Of a stretch of 11,985 nt of DNA, positions 1 to 7,615 are shown in pieces. The translations under genes and the position numbers were made by a program. Each line of letters starts with the position of its first letter. Position 1 is the stretch's first letter. Origin of the DNA: A37T11 sp964546645 (GTDB taxonomy: Bacteria; Bacteroidota; Bacteroidia; Sphingobacteriales; Sphingobacteriaceae); assembly GCA_964546645.1 (NCBI GenBank), contig CAZJKM010000083.1, positions 1 to 11,985 on the forward strand, given 5' to 3'. The notes below the pieces were generated by a model that was not told the origin of the DNA, searched no databases, and worked only from the letters and a program-made list of their open reading frames with translations.

Positions 1-1013
1 TGCAGGTTCCCCGGACACCAAAAGAGGAAGTATATGCCCAGATCATTGCCGACCTTACGGCCTCTGCCAACCACTTCAGTGTGGGAGCCTCAGGCGAAAA
101 AGGGCGTGCCACTGCGGGTGCTGCCAAATCGCTGTTATCAAAAGTGCACCTTACGCGCCGGGAATGGGGGAAAGCGGTGCAGGTCGCCGAAGAAGTGATC
201 AACGGCCCCTATGGGTACAACCTGGTTGAAAACTACGCTCATGTTTTCCTTCCCGCCTATAAAAACAACGAGGAACATATTTTCTCCGCTCAGTTCAAAG
301 GGTTTGCACAGGGCCAGGGGCATGCGTCAACCAGAAGGGCCATATTTACCGGCATACCCGGTCTGGTGGGCAGCTACGGCGATCAGGTACCGTTTTATAC
401 CAAAGGTACTGATAAGTTTTTCAGTGTATATAAATTATATTCACCAAAAGATAAACGGAGGGACGTAACGTTTGTTACCAGCTTTCAAAGTCCTGCAAAC
501 GGCAGGTGGTACGGACAGCTGAATGACCCGGCCGTACCGGGAGACTCTACTCCGTTTTTCAATAAGTACTGGGATCCCGGCGCGATTTCAAGCACCAATG
601 AATCATCGGCCAACACCCCGATATTGCGGTTCGCCGAAATCCTGCTCATACATGCAGAAGCGGAAAACGAGCTGAACGGACCTACGTCAAAGGCATACAC
701 CTCCTATAACCGCGTAAGAAAGAGAGCCGGACTGGATCCTCTGGATGGGCTATCCAAAGATCAGTTCCGCGATTCGCTTTACCTGGACCGCCGCCTGGAG
801 CTCATTTACGAATTCCAGCGGTACTTTGACCTGATACGCCAGACAGGAAGCGAGATAACCGGTGTAGGCCCGGAAGGACGGGGAACACTGCTCAAAAACC
901 TGAGGGAAGCAGGAAAAACCAACGTCGCTGAAAAACATTATCTGTATCCCGTTCCGTACCTGGAAATCCAGCGCAATCCGAAATTAACACAAAATCCAAA
1001 CTGGGAAGATTAA
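1..1013 (+). CDS. SusD/RagB-family outer-membrane glycan-binding lipoprotein, C-terminal part (5' end outside the window)
   Basis: The reading frame is already open at base 3 and runs to TAA at 1011-1013, giving about 336 residues of what should be a 500-600 residue protein. The signal peptide, lipobox and N-terminal TPR region are therefore outside the window. A GTG at 81 is an internal codon, not a credible start. The C-terminal half is typical of SusD_RagB: a helix reading ILRFAEILLIHAEAENE, a YNRVRKRAGL segment, a DRRLELIYEFQRYFDLIR block, and a closing YLYPVPYLEIQRNPKLTQNPNW. SusD proteins sit on the outer leaflet of the outer membrane, cap a SusC TonB-dependent transporter and bind the oligosaccharide to be imported. 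A susC gene should lie just upstream. The sulfatase gene starts 43 bp downstream on the same strand, so the cargo is probably a sulfated glycan; the exact substrate cannot be read from this fragment. Confidence 0.93.
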   Translation, partial: QVPRTPKEEVYAQIIADLTASANHFSVGASGEKGRATAGAAKSLLSKVHLTRREWGKAVQVAEEVINGPYGYNLVENYAHVFLPAYKNNEEHIFSAQFKGFAQGQGHASTRRAIFTGIPGLVGSYGDQVPFYTKGTDKFFSVYKLYSPKDKRRDVTFVTSFQSPANGRWYGQLNDPAVPGDSTPFFNKYWDPGAISSTNESSANTPILRFAEILLIHAEAENELNGPTSKAYTSYNRVRKRAGLDPLDGLSKDQFRDSLYLDRRLELIYEFQRYFDLIRQTGSEITGVGPEGRGTLLKNLREAGKTNVAEKHYLYPVPYLEIQRNPKLTQNPNWED

Positions 1014-1056
1014 CCCGACCGGATAGTATATTTTATTTCACTGATAAAAAGATGTT

Positions 1057-3345
1057 ATGAAACGAATAATAGAGAACGTATTGCTTACCGCACTATTGGT
1101 GCCGGGCAGTTTTTCACTGATATGGGCACAGCACAGTCCCCTGCAACCCTTTAAAGGCAAGATAGGCCAAACCATCGAAGAAACGGAGCAGTGGTGGCCG
1201 GAGCGCACGAAAGCACCGGAAGGGGCCCCAAACGTGCTATGGATCCTGCTTGATGACGTGGGCTTCGGCGCATCCTCTGCTTTTGGCGGACTGATCGAAA
1301 CACCCACTTTTGAACAGCTGGCCAACAACGGCTTACGCTATACAAACTTTCATACTACCGGTATCTGCAGCCCCACCAGGGCGGCATTGCTTACCGGCAG
1401 AAATGCACACAGTGTAGGCATGGGGCATCATGCTGAACTTGGCATAGGTACGCCCGGATATTCGGGTGACATTCCGTTCGAAGCAGGCACCGTGGCCGAA
1501 ATTTTCCGTGAAAACGGCTACAACACCTTTGCCCTTGGCAAATGGCACGGCAACCGTTCAATCGATCTGACAGCGGCAGGACCGTTTAACCGCTATCCCA
1601 CCGGGCGCGGCTTCGACCAGTTCTACGGATTTTTAGGTGGCGCTACCGATCAGTGGCACCCCGACCTGGTAGAGGGAGTGGCCCAGGTGGATATTGAGCC
1701 GAACAACAAACACCTGAATGAACTGCTTGCCGACAAAGCCATTTCCTACATCGCGAACCAGAAGTCGGCCGCGCCTGAAAAACCTTTCTTCTTATATCTG
1801 GCCACCGGAGCCACCCATTCTCCTCACCAGGTAGCCAGGGAATGGATTGACCGGTACAAAGGTAAATTTGACGGTGGCTGGGACCAGTACCGCGAAGAAG
1901 TATTTAAACGGCAGCAAGCGCTGGGCTTACTACCTGCCGGTACTGTTTTACCCGAGCGGCAAAGCGGTATCCAGGCATGGAATGCATTATCTGCCGATGA
2001 AAAAAAAGTATATGCACGTTTCTTTGAAGTATACGCTGCTTTCCTCTCCTATACCGACCATGAAATCGGCCGTATCATTAACTACCTCGGGCAGATCGGG
2101 CAGCTTGACAATACGCTTGTATTCGTAATCATTGGCGATAATGGCGGCAGTAAAGAAGGCAGCTATACCGGCACAACCGGTTCGCCGAAAAGCTCCAGGG
2201 GCCATGACATAGCCAAGCTGCTGGATCAATACGATAAAATAGGGACTGAACTGACGTATCCGAACTATCCGCTGGGCTGGTCGCAGGCTACCAATACGCC
2301 ATTCCGGTACTGGAAAAGCGATGCTAATTCAGAGGGCGCCACGCACAATCCGCTTATTGTTCATTATCCCGCAGGCATTAAAGAAAAAGGTGGAATCCGC
2401 GCACAGTACGGTCATGTTATCGATCTGTTGCCGACTGCAGTTGAAGTAGCCGGTGTCACCGTACCGGAAGTGATCAACGGCTATAAACAACAGCCTATAC
2501 ACGGTATCAGCCTGGCCTATTCCATTGACCATGCCAGTGCTGCCTCAAAACGGACCACCCAATATTATGAAATACACGGCGGAAGAGCTATTTATAAAGA
2601 TGGGTGGAAGGCTTCCGTGTATCATCCGCGCGGTTATTTTGGTGATGGTGAAACCGATCCGCATTTTAACCCAACCCCATTCGCTGCAGACAAGTGGGAG
2701 TTATACCACATCAATAAAGACTGGAATGAAACTACAGACCTGGCCGCAAAACACCCGGAAAAACTCAACGAACTAAAATCCCTTTTCCACGAAGAAGCGG
2801 TTAAATATCACGTTTATCCATTACGCGACTACCGCGCAGGTGTGCCGGCACCGGTTATCAGGGAAAGATCGGTCATTTATGAAGGCACTACCAGCAGAAC
2901 AAAAGTACCAGTTGGCCAGGGTGAAGTGAAAATAACTGCTGATGTGGAAACTACAGGGAGCAACATTCCTGAGGGAGTCATTTTGTCCAGCGGAGGTTTT
3001 AACCGGGGAGGTACCACCTTGTTTATCAAAAACAATAAATTGTATTTTACGCTTACCGATGGTACCGACGAAATCACCCTCGAAGCTGACAAGCCACTAC
3101 CTGCAGGAAAACATACGGTGCACATTCATTTCACGTCCGCCAATACGGTGACACTCCATATTAATGAAACGAAGGTCGCGGAACGTAATATACCCGCCAG
3201 AAATGCGTATCTCAATTCATTCGGCTGGGATGGTATCAGTGCGGGCAAAGATGCCACTATCCCGGTTACCAAGGCATACGCCGCACCGTTCCCGTTTACC
3301 GGGACTGTAAAGCGTATTGAAATAACACAGCCATCCGCCCAATGA
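1057..3345 (+). CDS. Secreted arylsulfatase of the Pseudomonas AtsA-like (S1 formylglycine) type, with C-terminal extension
   Basis: 762 residues. It starts with a Sec signal peptide (KR, then a hydrophobic stretch; probable cleavage after LIWA, residue 24), so it acts in the periplasm or outside the cell. It should hydrolyse sulfate esters. The formylglycine signature CSPTRAALLTGR begins at Cys104, the residue oxidised to formylglycine. Other sulfatase landmarks are LLDDVGFG (metal ligands Asp66/Asp67), GKWHG (Lys162, His164), ATHSPH (His254) and IIGDNGG (Asp361, Asn362). The phrases TDQWHPDL, FDGGWDQYREEVFKRQ and GTTGSPKSSRG match the long arylsulfatases typified by Pseudomonas AtsA. The sulfatase fold seems to end near residue 600. 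The last ~150 residues look beta-rich, like a LamG/concanavalin-type domain; that part is inference. The start is the ATG at 1057, which leaves a complete signal peptide. The stop codon overlaps the next gene by 4 bp (ATGA), implying translational coupling. The substrate could be a carbohydrate or another sulfate ester. Confidence 0.95.
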   Translation: MKRIIENVLLTALLVPGSFSLIWAQHSPLQPFKGKIGQTIEETEQWWPERTKAPEGAPNVLWILLDDVGFGASSAFGGLIETPTFEQLANNGLRYTNFHTTGICSPTRAALLTGRNAHSVGMGHHAELGIGTPGYSGDIPFEAGTVAEIFRENGYNTFALGKWHGNRSIDLTAAGPFNRYPTGRGFDQFYGFLGGATDQWHPDLVEGVAQVDIEPNNKHLNELLADKAISYIANQKSAAPEKPFFLYLATGATHSPHQVAREWIDRYKGKFDGGWDQYREEVFKRQQALGLLPAGTVLPERQSGIQAWNALSADEKKVYARFFEVYAAFLSYTDHEIGRIINYLGQIGQLDNTLVFVIIGDNGGSKEGSYTGTTGSPKSSRGHDIAKLLDQYDKIGTELTYPNYPLGWSQATNTPFRYWKSDANSEGATHNPLIVHYPAGIKEKGGIRAQYGHVIDLLPTAVEVAGVTVPEVINGYKQQPIHGISLAYSIDHASAASKRTTQYYEIHGGRAIYKDGWKASVYHPRGYFGDGETDPHFNPTPFAADKWELYHINKDWNETTDLAAKHPEKLNELKSLFHEEAVKYHVYPLRDYRAGVPAPVIRERSVIYEGTTSRTKVPVGQGEVKITADVETTGSNIPEGVILSSGGFNRGGTTLFIKNNKLYFTLTDGTDEITLEADKPLPAGKHTVHIHFTSANTVTLHINETKVAERNIPARNAYLNSFGWDGISAGKDATIPVTKAYAAPFPFTGTVKRIEITQPSAQ

Positions 3346-4601
3346 AATCAATAACGATGAAAACGAACACCACATCCCGACGAAGTTTTATAAAAACAGC
3401 GGCTGCATCTTCACTGTTCCCTGCGGTTCTGACACCTTTTGCAGCCCGTGAAGCACGGGGTTTAACCATCACGGACATCCGTGTCCATATCGTAAAAGTA
3501 AACCACCGGGGGAGCTGGGTATTTATTGAGCTGCACACCAATAAGGGGATCACGGGCTTAGGAGAAGCATCGCAGGGAGTCAAAGCCGTTACTGCCGAAG
3601 AACAACAGCTGATCCGCAAAGAGATCGCGAAATTCTACGAGCTGGTAAAAGGTGAATCCCCCTTCGCAACGGAACAATACCGGCAACGTGGCTGGAAACA
3701 TGCAGCTGCGTCCAGACTATCCGCAACGGCCTTCAGCGGGATAGAACAAGCCTTGTGGGATATCAAAGGCAAAGTGCTGGGCATTCCCGTGCACCAGTTG
3801 CTCGGCGGCAAAATCCGCGACCAGGTGAAAGTATATGCCAATATCAACCGGGCGACCAATGAACGTGACAGCAACGGCAGGCGTCCCGCCCATGCTTTCC
3901 AGCGCAATGCCGAACAGGCGGTGAAACAAGGGTTCAAAGCGATCAAATTAGCCCCTTTTGATGAGATGAAACCACTTCCCTCCAAGCCACAGCAGATCCA
4001 AGCAGACATTGAACATGCGATAGCGTGTATAGCGGCCGTTCGCAGCACGATAGGTGACAGCATCGACCTGCTGGTCGATGTGCACAGCCATCTGGATGAA
4101 GCCCTCGGTATCCGGGTAGCGCGCCAGGTGGAACCTTTCCATTTATTCTGGTTTGAAGAAGCCGTTAATCCGCAACGGTATGTACAGGCAACAAAAGCCA
4201 TCACCGATTCTACATCCAGGGCCACGGCCGGTGGTGAATCCATTTTCGGACGGGAAGGATTTGCACCGCTGATCGACACCAAAGCACTGGATATCCTGAT
4301 GCCGGATGTGAAGCATTGCGGCGGTATCCAGGAACTGCGGAACATTGCCGCCCATGCCGAAACATACGGCCTGCACATCGCCCCGCACAATCCCAGCGGC
4401 CCGGTAGCCACCGCTGCTACGGTGCAAGCCGTAGCCGGCATACCCAACTTTACCATTGTTGAACTCGCGCACGGCGAGGTGGAATGGCGCGCTCAGCTTA
4501 TCTACCCCGCGGAAGAATTCAATGATGGGTACATTGCCGTCAGTGATCAGCCCGGTATTGGCCATACACTCAATCATACGCTCATTTCAACACATAGTTA
4601 A
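3342..4601 (+). CDS. Tat-exported enolase-superfamily enzyme (mandelate racemase / galactonate dehydratase type)
   Basis: 419 residues. The N-terminus has a twin-arginine signal, TSRRSFIKTAAASS (Arg13, Arg14), followed by a hydrophobic stretch ending near PFAA, so the folded enzyme is predicted to be exported. After it comes the enolase-superfamily N-terminal domain (about 42-150) and a barrel. The expected acidic metal ligands are visible: Asp246 in DVHSH, Glu272 in WFEEAVNP and Glu299 in GGESIFG. Candidate acid/base residues are Lys202 (AIKLAP), His248, and an Asp322/His349 pair in MPDVKHCGG and APHNPSGP. The D-x-H and PHNPSGP pattern resembles galactonate-dehydratase-like members, which abstract a proton next to a carboxylate and usually eliminate water from an acid sugar. 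The exact substrate is unknown. The start overlaps the upstream sulfatase stop by 4 bp; a second ATG at 3357 would still keep the Tat motif. A second sulfatase follows after 12 bp, suggesting that this enzyme works on the desulfated product or a derived sugar acid. Confidence 0.9.
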   Translation: MKSITMKTNTTSRRSFIKTAAASSLFPAVLTPFAAREARGLTITDIRVHIVKVNHRGSWVFIELHTNKGITGLGEASQGVKAVTAEEQQLIRKEIAKFYELVKGESPFATEQYRQRGWKHAAASRLSATAFSGIEQALWDIKGKVLGIPVHQLLGGKIRDQVKVYANINRATNERDSNGRRPAHAFQRNAEQAVKQGFKAIKLAPFDEMKPLPSKPQQIQADIEHAIACIAAVRSTIGDSIDLLVDVHSHLDEALGIRVARQVEPFHLFWFEEAVNPQRYVQATKAITDSTSRATAGGESIFGREGFAPLIDTKALDILMPDVKHCGGIQELRNIAAHAETYGLHIAPHNPSGPVATAATVQAVAGIPNFTIVELAHGEVEWRAQLIYPAEEFNDGYIAVSDQPGIGHTLNHTLISTHS

Positions 4602-4613
4602 AACACGAATTCA

Positions 4614-6116
4614 ATGAAAAAGCCTGTATTCATCAACTACTCATCTGCGTTTCTCGCGCTGTTTATTTTCTGCGGATGCCAAACCGAAAAGCCAGTTCCC
4701 AAGCCAAATATCGTAGTGATATTAGCTGACGACCTGGGCTGGAGCGATATTTCAGCATACGGAGGCAGGCAGGTCCAAACGCCGCATATCGATTCCATTG
4801 GCATCAGTGGCATTACGTTCACGCAGGGATATGCCACCGCCCCGATATGCGGACCTTCACGTGCCGGACTGATCACCGGGCGTTACCAACAACGTTTTGG
4901 CCATGAGTTTCAGATCCATGAGGCAGGTATTGATCCGCATACTGTCAAACCCACACCTGGCGGACATCTGTTATCTTACCAGCCTGAAAACTACGACGCA
5001 GCAACCCGGCAGGGATTGCCGGTAACAGAGATCACCCTTGCCCAGCATTTAAAACAAAATGGTTATAAAACTGCCATTATCGGCAAGTGGCATCTGGGCT
5101 ACCTGCCGGAGTTTTACCCCGAGGCCAGAGGGTTTGACCATCACTTCGGTTTCCTGGGCGGTTCCACCTATTATACCACCGATTCAGCCGATTCAGCCAT
5201 CGTCAGCGAAGCTCTGGCGTACGAAAAACAATTTAAGTGGGGCAACAGAAAAGGCGACCGTGCCATCCGGGAAAATGGTGAACCCGCAGAAGTGGAAGAA
5301 TATCTTACGGACCGGCTGGCATCTGAGGCGGTACGTTTCATTGACCTGAACAGAAAGCATCCATTCTTCCTGTACGTGCCATTTAACGCTCCGCATACGC
5401 CTATACAGGCTCCCAAAACCTATTATGACCAGCTGTCACATATACAGGACGATAAAAAACGTACGTATTATGCGATGATAGCCGCACTCGATCATGCCGT
5501 AGGAAAAATCACCGCCAAACTAAAGGCGGCGGGGCTTGAAGATAATACGCTGATCTTCTTTATAGGGGACAACGGTGGTGCGAGTTATACCGGACTTACG
5601 GACAACGTTCCGCTAAAAGGTGGCAAGATCACGCAGTTTGAAGGAGGTGTCAGAGTACCTTATCTGGTGAAATGGCCGGCGAAGCTACCAGCAAATAAAG
5701 TAATACATGCACCGGTAAGTTTATTGGATATTTTTACGACCAGTTCAGCCGCTGCAGGCCTGGCATTGCCTGCAGACAGGCCCTATGACGGAACAGATCT
5801 CGTACCCTACATCACCGGAGAAACACAACAACTGCCGCACGAACAACTTTTCTGGCGCCATGGCTTTCAAAAAGCGGTACGCAAAGATGATTGGAAATTG
5901 CTGGTAAACGAACAGAATCAACAGGTACAGCTGTATAATCTGACAACAGATCAGAAGGAAGAGCATGACCTGGCGTCATCGAACCCCGGCAAAGTCAGCG
6001 AACTGCAACAAAGTCTCCTCACCTGGGAGGACGGGCTTACTCCGCCTTTATGGAAAAGCTGGCGCGTAGGCCATGTAGTTATCGGAAATGGGGAATTTTA
6101 CAACATGCCGCTGTAA
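4614..6116 (+). CDS. Lipoprotein sulfatase (S1 formylglycine family)
   Basis: 500 residues, a normal length for a single-domain sulfatase. The N-terminus is a lipoprotein signal: a hydrophobic run FLALFIFCG followed by Cys22, with a relaxed lipobox as is common in Bacteroidota. The mature enzyme is therefore probably anchored in a membrane facing the periplasm or the cell exterior. Catalytic features are VILADDLGWSD (Asp39, Asp40), the signature CGPSRAGLITGR with the formylglycine cysteine at Cys79, GKWHLGY (Lys158, His160), APHTPIQAP (His261), GDNGG (Asp319, Asn320) and PLKGGK (Lys335). The sequence resembles arylsulfatase A / N-acetylgalactosamine-6-sulfatase relatives rather than the upstream AtsA-like enzyme, so the two sulfatases probably remove sulfate from different positions or substrates. 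It lies 12 bp after the enolase-superfamily gene and is probably the last gene of the operon. An in-frame 9-bp tandem duplication (5181-5198) encodes DSADSA; it is harmless to the frame. Confidence 0.95.
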   Translation: MKKPVFINYSSAFLALFIFCGCQTEKPVPKPNIVVILADDLGWSDISAYGGRQVQTPHIDSIGISGITFTQGYATAPICGPSRAGLITGRYQQRFGHEFQIHEAGIDPHTVKPTPGGHLLSYQPENYDAATRQGLPVTEITLAQHLKQNGYKTAIIGKWHLGYLPEFYPEARGFDHHFGFLGGSTYYTTDSADSAIVSEALAYEKQFKWGNRKGDRAIRENGEPAEVEEYLTDRLASEAVRFIDLNRKHPFFLYVPFNAPHTPIQAPKTYYDQLSHIQDDKKRTYYAMIAALDHAVGKITAKLKAAGLEDNTLIFFIGDNGGASYTGLTDNVPLKGGKITQFEGGVRVPYLVKWPAKLPANKVIHAPVSLLDIFTTSSAAAGLALPADRPYDGTDLVPYITGETQQLPHEQLFWRHGFQKAVRKDDWKLLVNEQNQQVQLYNLTTDQKEEHDLASSNPGKVSELQQSLLTWEDGLTPPLWKSWRVGHVVIGNGEFYNMPL

Positions 6117-6125
6117 TTAACCGGC

Positions 6126-6168
6126 GCCAATGTTTCCTTCATTTATGGGCAACGAAGGAAACATTGGC
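6126..6168 (+). terminator. Perfect 15-bp inverted repeat after the sulfatase operon, terminator-like
   Basis: The arms at 6126-6140 (GCCAATGTTTCCTTC) and 6154-6168 are exact reverse complements with a 13-nt loop. The repeat begins 9 bp after the sulfatase stop codon. A 15-bp perfect stem is very unlikely by chance. Its position suggests transcription termination or protection of the mRNA 3' end. However, no T-run follows either arm, so it is not a textbook intrinsic terminator. It could also be a protein-binding site or the remnant of a small repeat element. Confidence 0.6.
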
Positions 6169-6349
6169 TCATATCAGTGACCTGGACGAGCATCTGCTGC
6201 ATATCTTCTCCGGAAAATAATGGATGCGCTCAAGGAAAAGGTGGTGGTATATCTGGAAACAAAAAACTAACAGGCAAGTATGATTTCTTTCAAAAAAACC
6301 TTAAACTTGTCATCATTCGCTCGATTTCAAAAACAACATCGTTCAAAAC
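6169..6349. other. Intergenic stretch without a recognisable gene
   Basis: This lies between the inverted repeat and the transporter gene. Two very short open stretches sit end to end, meeting at TAATG (6218-6222): one closing at the TAA at 6218 without an obvious ATG, and a 16-codon frame from the ATG at 6220 to a TAA. Neither matches a family I recognise. They may be noise or the decayed end of an older gene. A weak match to the Bacteroidota -7 element (TAAACTTG, 6302-6309) lies about 40 bp before the transporter start, but no -33 element is found at the right distance. Confidence 0.4.
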
Positions 6350-7606
6350 ATGACCTTATCTTCCAAAAAACTGCTCCTGTCAGAAGACTGGGCAGTGGTG
6401 GCCCTTGGTTTTCTGATCATTCTCCTCGTAGTTGCAGGTCTGGCCCTGCCGTCTCCCCGTTACAGCTGGACAACCGCCGACCAGATCCTACCGCTTTTCA
6501 GCAGCGATAACCTGGCCAACCTAGGCATCCAATTCCTGTTTGCGTATGCAATTGTCCTGCTGGGAGCACGGCTCACCGGCAAACCGCTGTCACCTGTCCT
6601 GAAAACGTTTCCTGTTATTTTTGTATTAACCGCTGCTGCCCTCATCTTTGCCGGCAACCGTACGCTGAAAGATCTTGGTCTGGAAGCGGTGATATTCGGC
6701 TTGTTGGTTGGTTTACTCATCGGAAACCTGTTCAAACTACCCCAATGGTTCAAAGAGGCACTCAATGCAGAACTATTGGTGAAAATCGGGTTGGTGCTGC
6801 TTGGTACAAATGTGATCTTCGGGGATATTTTAAAAGCGGGCAGTCTGGGCCTGGTCCAGGCCTTGGTCGTCGTTTTGTCGGTATGGTATTTTGCCTTCTG
6901 GCTCTGTAAAAAGCTCCGGGTCGATAACGAACTGACCATGATGCTCTCCAGTGCGGTATCCATCTGCGGCGTATCCGCTGCCATAGCCACGTCAGGTGCC
7001 ATCCAGGGCGACTCAAAAAAATTATCCTATGTGGTATCCATGGTGCTCATTACGGCCGTACCCATGATGATCGGCATGCCCTACCTGGCGAAGTACCTTG
7101 GCCTTTCACAGGAAGTGACAGGCGCCTGGCTGGGGGGCAGCATTGACACCACCGGAGCGGTAGTCGCCTCCGGAAGCCTGGTGGGGGAACGGGCACTGGA
7201 GATCAGCACGATCGTAAAATTCTCACAGAACGTCTTGCTGGGAATCGCTGCGCTGGCCATCTCCGTGTACTGGACCTATACCAATCATCCTGCCGGTGCC
7301 GACCCTGCGAACAGGCCCGGGCTCGGTGTGATCTGGGAGCGTTTTCCGAAGTTCGTGATCGGCTTCGTGGGTGCATCCCTGCTGTTTTCTTTTGTGCTGA
7401 GCCCGGAAACAGTTTCTGCAGCCAAGGGTACCGTCAAAAGCGTCCAGGGACTTTGGTTTGCGCTGGCGTTTACGAGCATCGGACTGGAAACCAATTTCAG
7501 GGACCTGATTAAGAATAACAGTCCGAAACCATTTTATGTATTCCTGATCGCACAGACATTCAATATTATCGTCACACTTATCATCGCTTACCTGTTGTTC
7601 GGGTAA
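6350..7606 (+). CDS. YeiH-family putative sulfate exporter (PF03601-type membrane protein)
   Basis: 418 residues with about ten or more hydrophobic membrane segments, placing it in the inner membrane. Family hallmarks are the LLVKIGLVLLGTNVIFGDI block (about 142-160), SICGVSAAIATSGA (Cys206) and GAWLGGSIDTTGAVVASG (258-275). The YeiH family is annotated as putative sulfate exporters; in enterobacteria it is linked to sulfur metabolism, but transport is not well proven. The protein is longer than the usual ~340-350 residues because of extra N-terminal sequence (residues 1-60) and a loop near residue 310 (TNHPAGADPANRPG). It follows two sulfatases after a 233-bp gap that contains an inverted repeat, so it probably has its own transcript together with the oxidoreductase 9 bp downstream. 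A role in removing excess sulfate or sulfite is inference: sulfate freed by the exported sulfatases appears in the periplasm, not the cytoplasm, unless sulfated fragments are also taken up. Confidence 0.88.
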   Translation: MTLSSKKLLLSEDWAVVALGFLIILLVVAGLALPSPRYSWTTADQILPLFSSDNLANLGIQFLFAYAIVLLGARLTGKPLSPVLKTFPVIFVLTAAALIFAGNRTLKDLGLEAVIFGLLVGLLIGNLFKLPQWFKEALNAELLVKIGLVLLGTNVIFGDILKAGSLGLVQALVVVLSVWYFAFWLCKKLRVDNELTMMLSSAVSICGVSAAIATSGAIQGDSKKLSYVVSMVLITAVPMMIGMPYLAKYLGLSQEVTGAWLGGSIDTTGAVVASGSLVGERALEISTIVKFSQNVLLGIAALAISVYWTYTNHPAGADPANRPGLGVIWERFPKFVIGFVGASLLFSFVLSPETVSAAKGTVKSVQGLWFALAFTSIGLETNFRDLIKNNSPKPFYVFLIAQTFNIIVTLIIAYLLFG

Positions 7607-7615
7607 ATCAGTATC

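Noticed and set aside
3635..4456. Long 273-codon minus-strand open frame opposite the enolase-superfamily gene.
   Set aside because: It is the antisense of a well-supported gene. Its composition, rich in Ser, Cys, Trp and Arg, looks like a reverse-frame artefact.
5181..5198. 9-bp tandem duplication (GATTCAGCC twice) inside the second sulfatase.
   Set aside because: It is in frame, has only two copies, and lies in a loop-like region. There is no sign of phase variation or frameshift.
6460..7002. 180-codon minus-strand frame opposite the YeiH-type transporter gene.
   Set aside because: It is entirely inside the transporter gene, has no domain features, and the plus-strand protein is clearly real.
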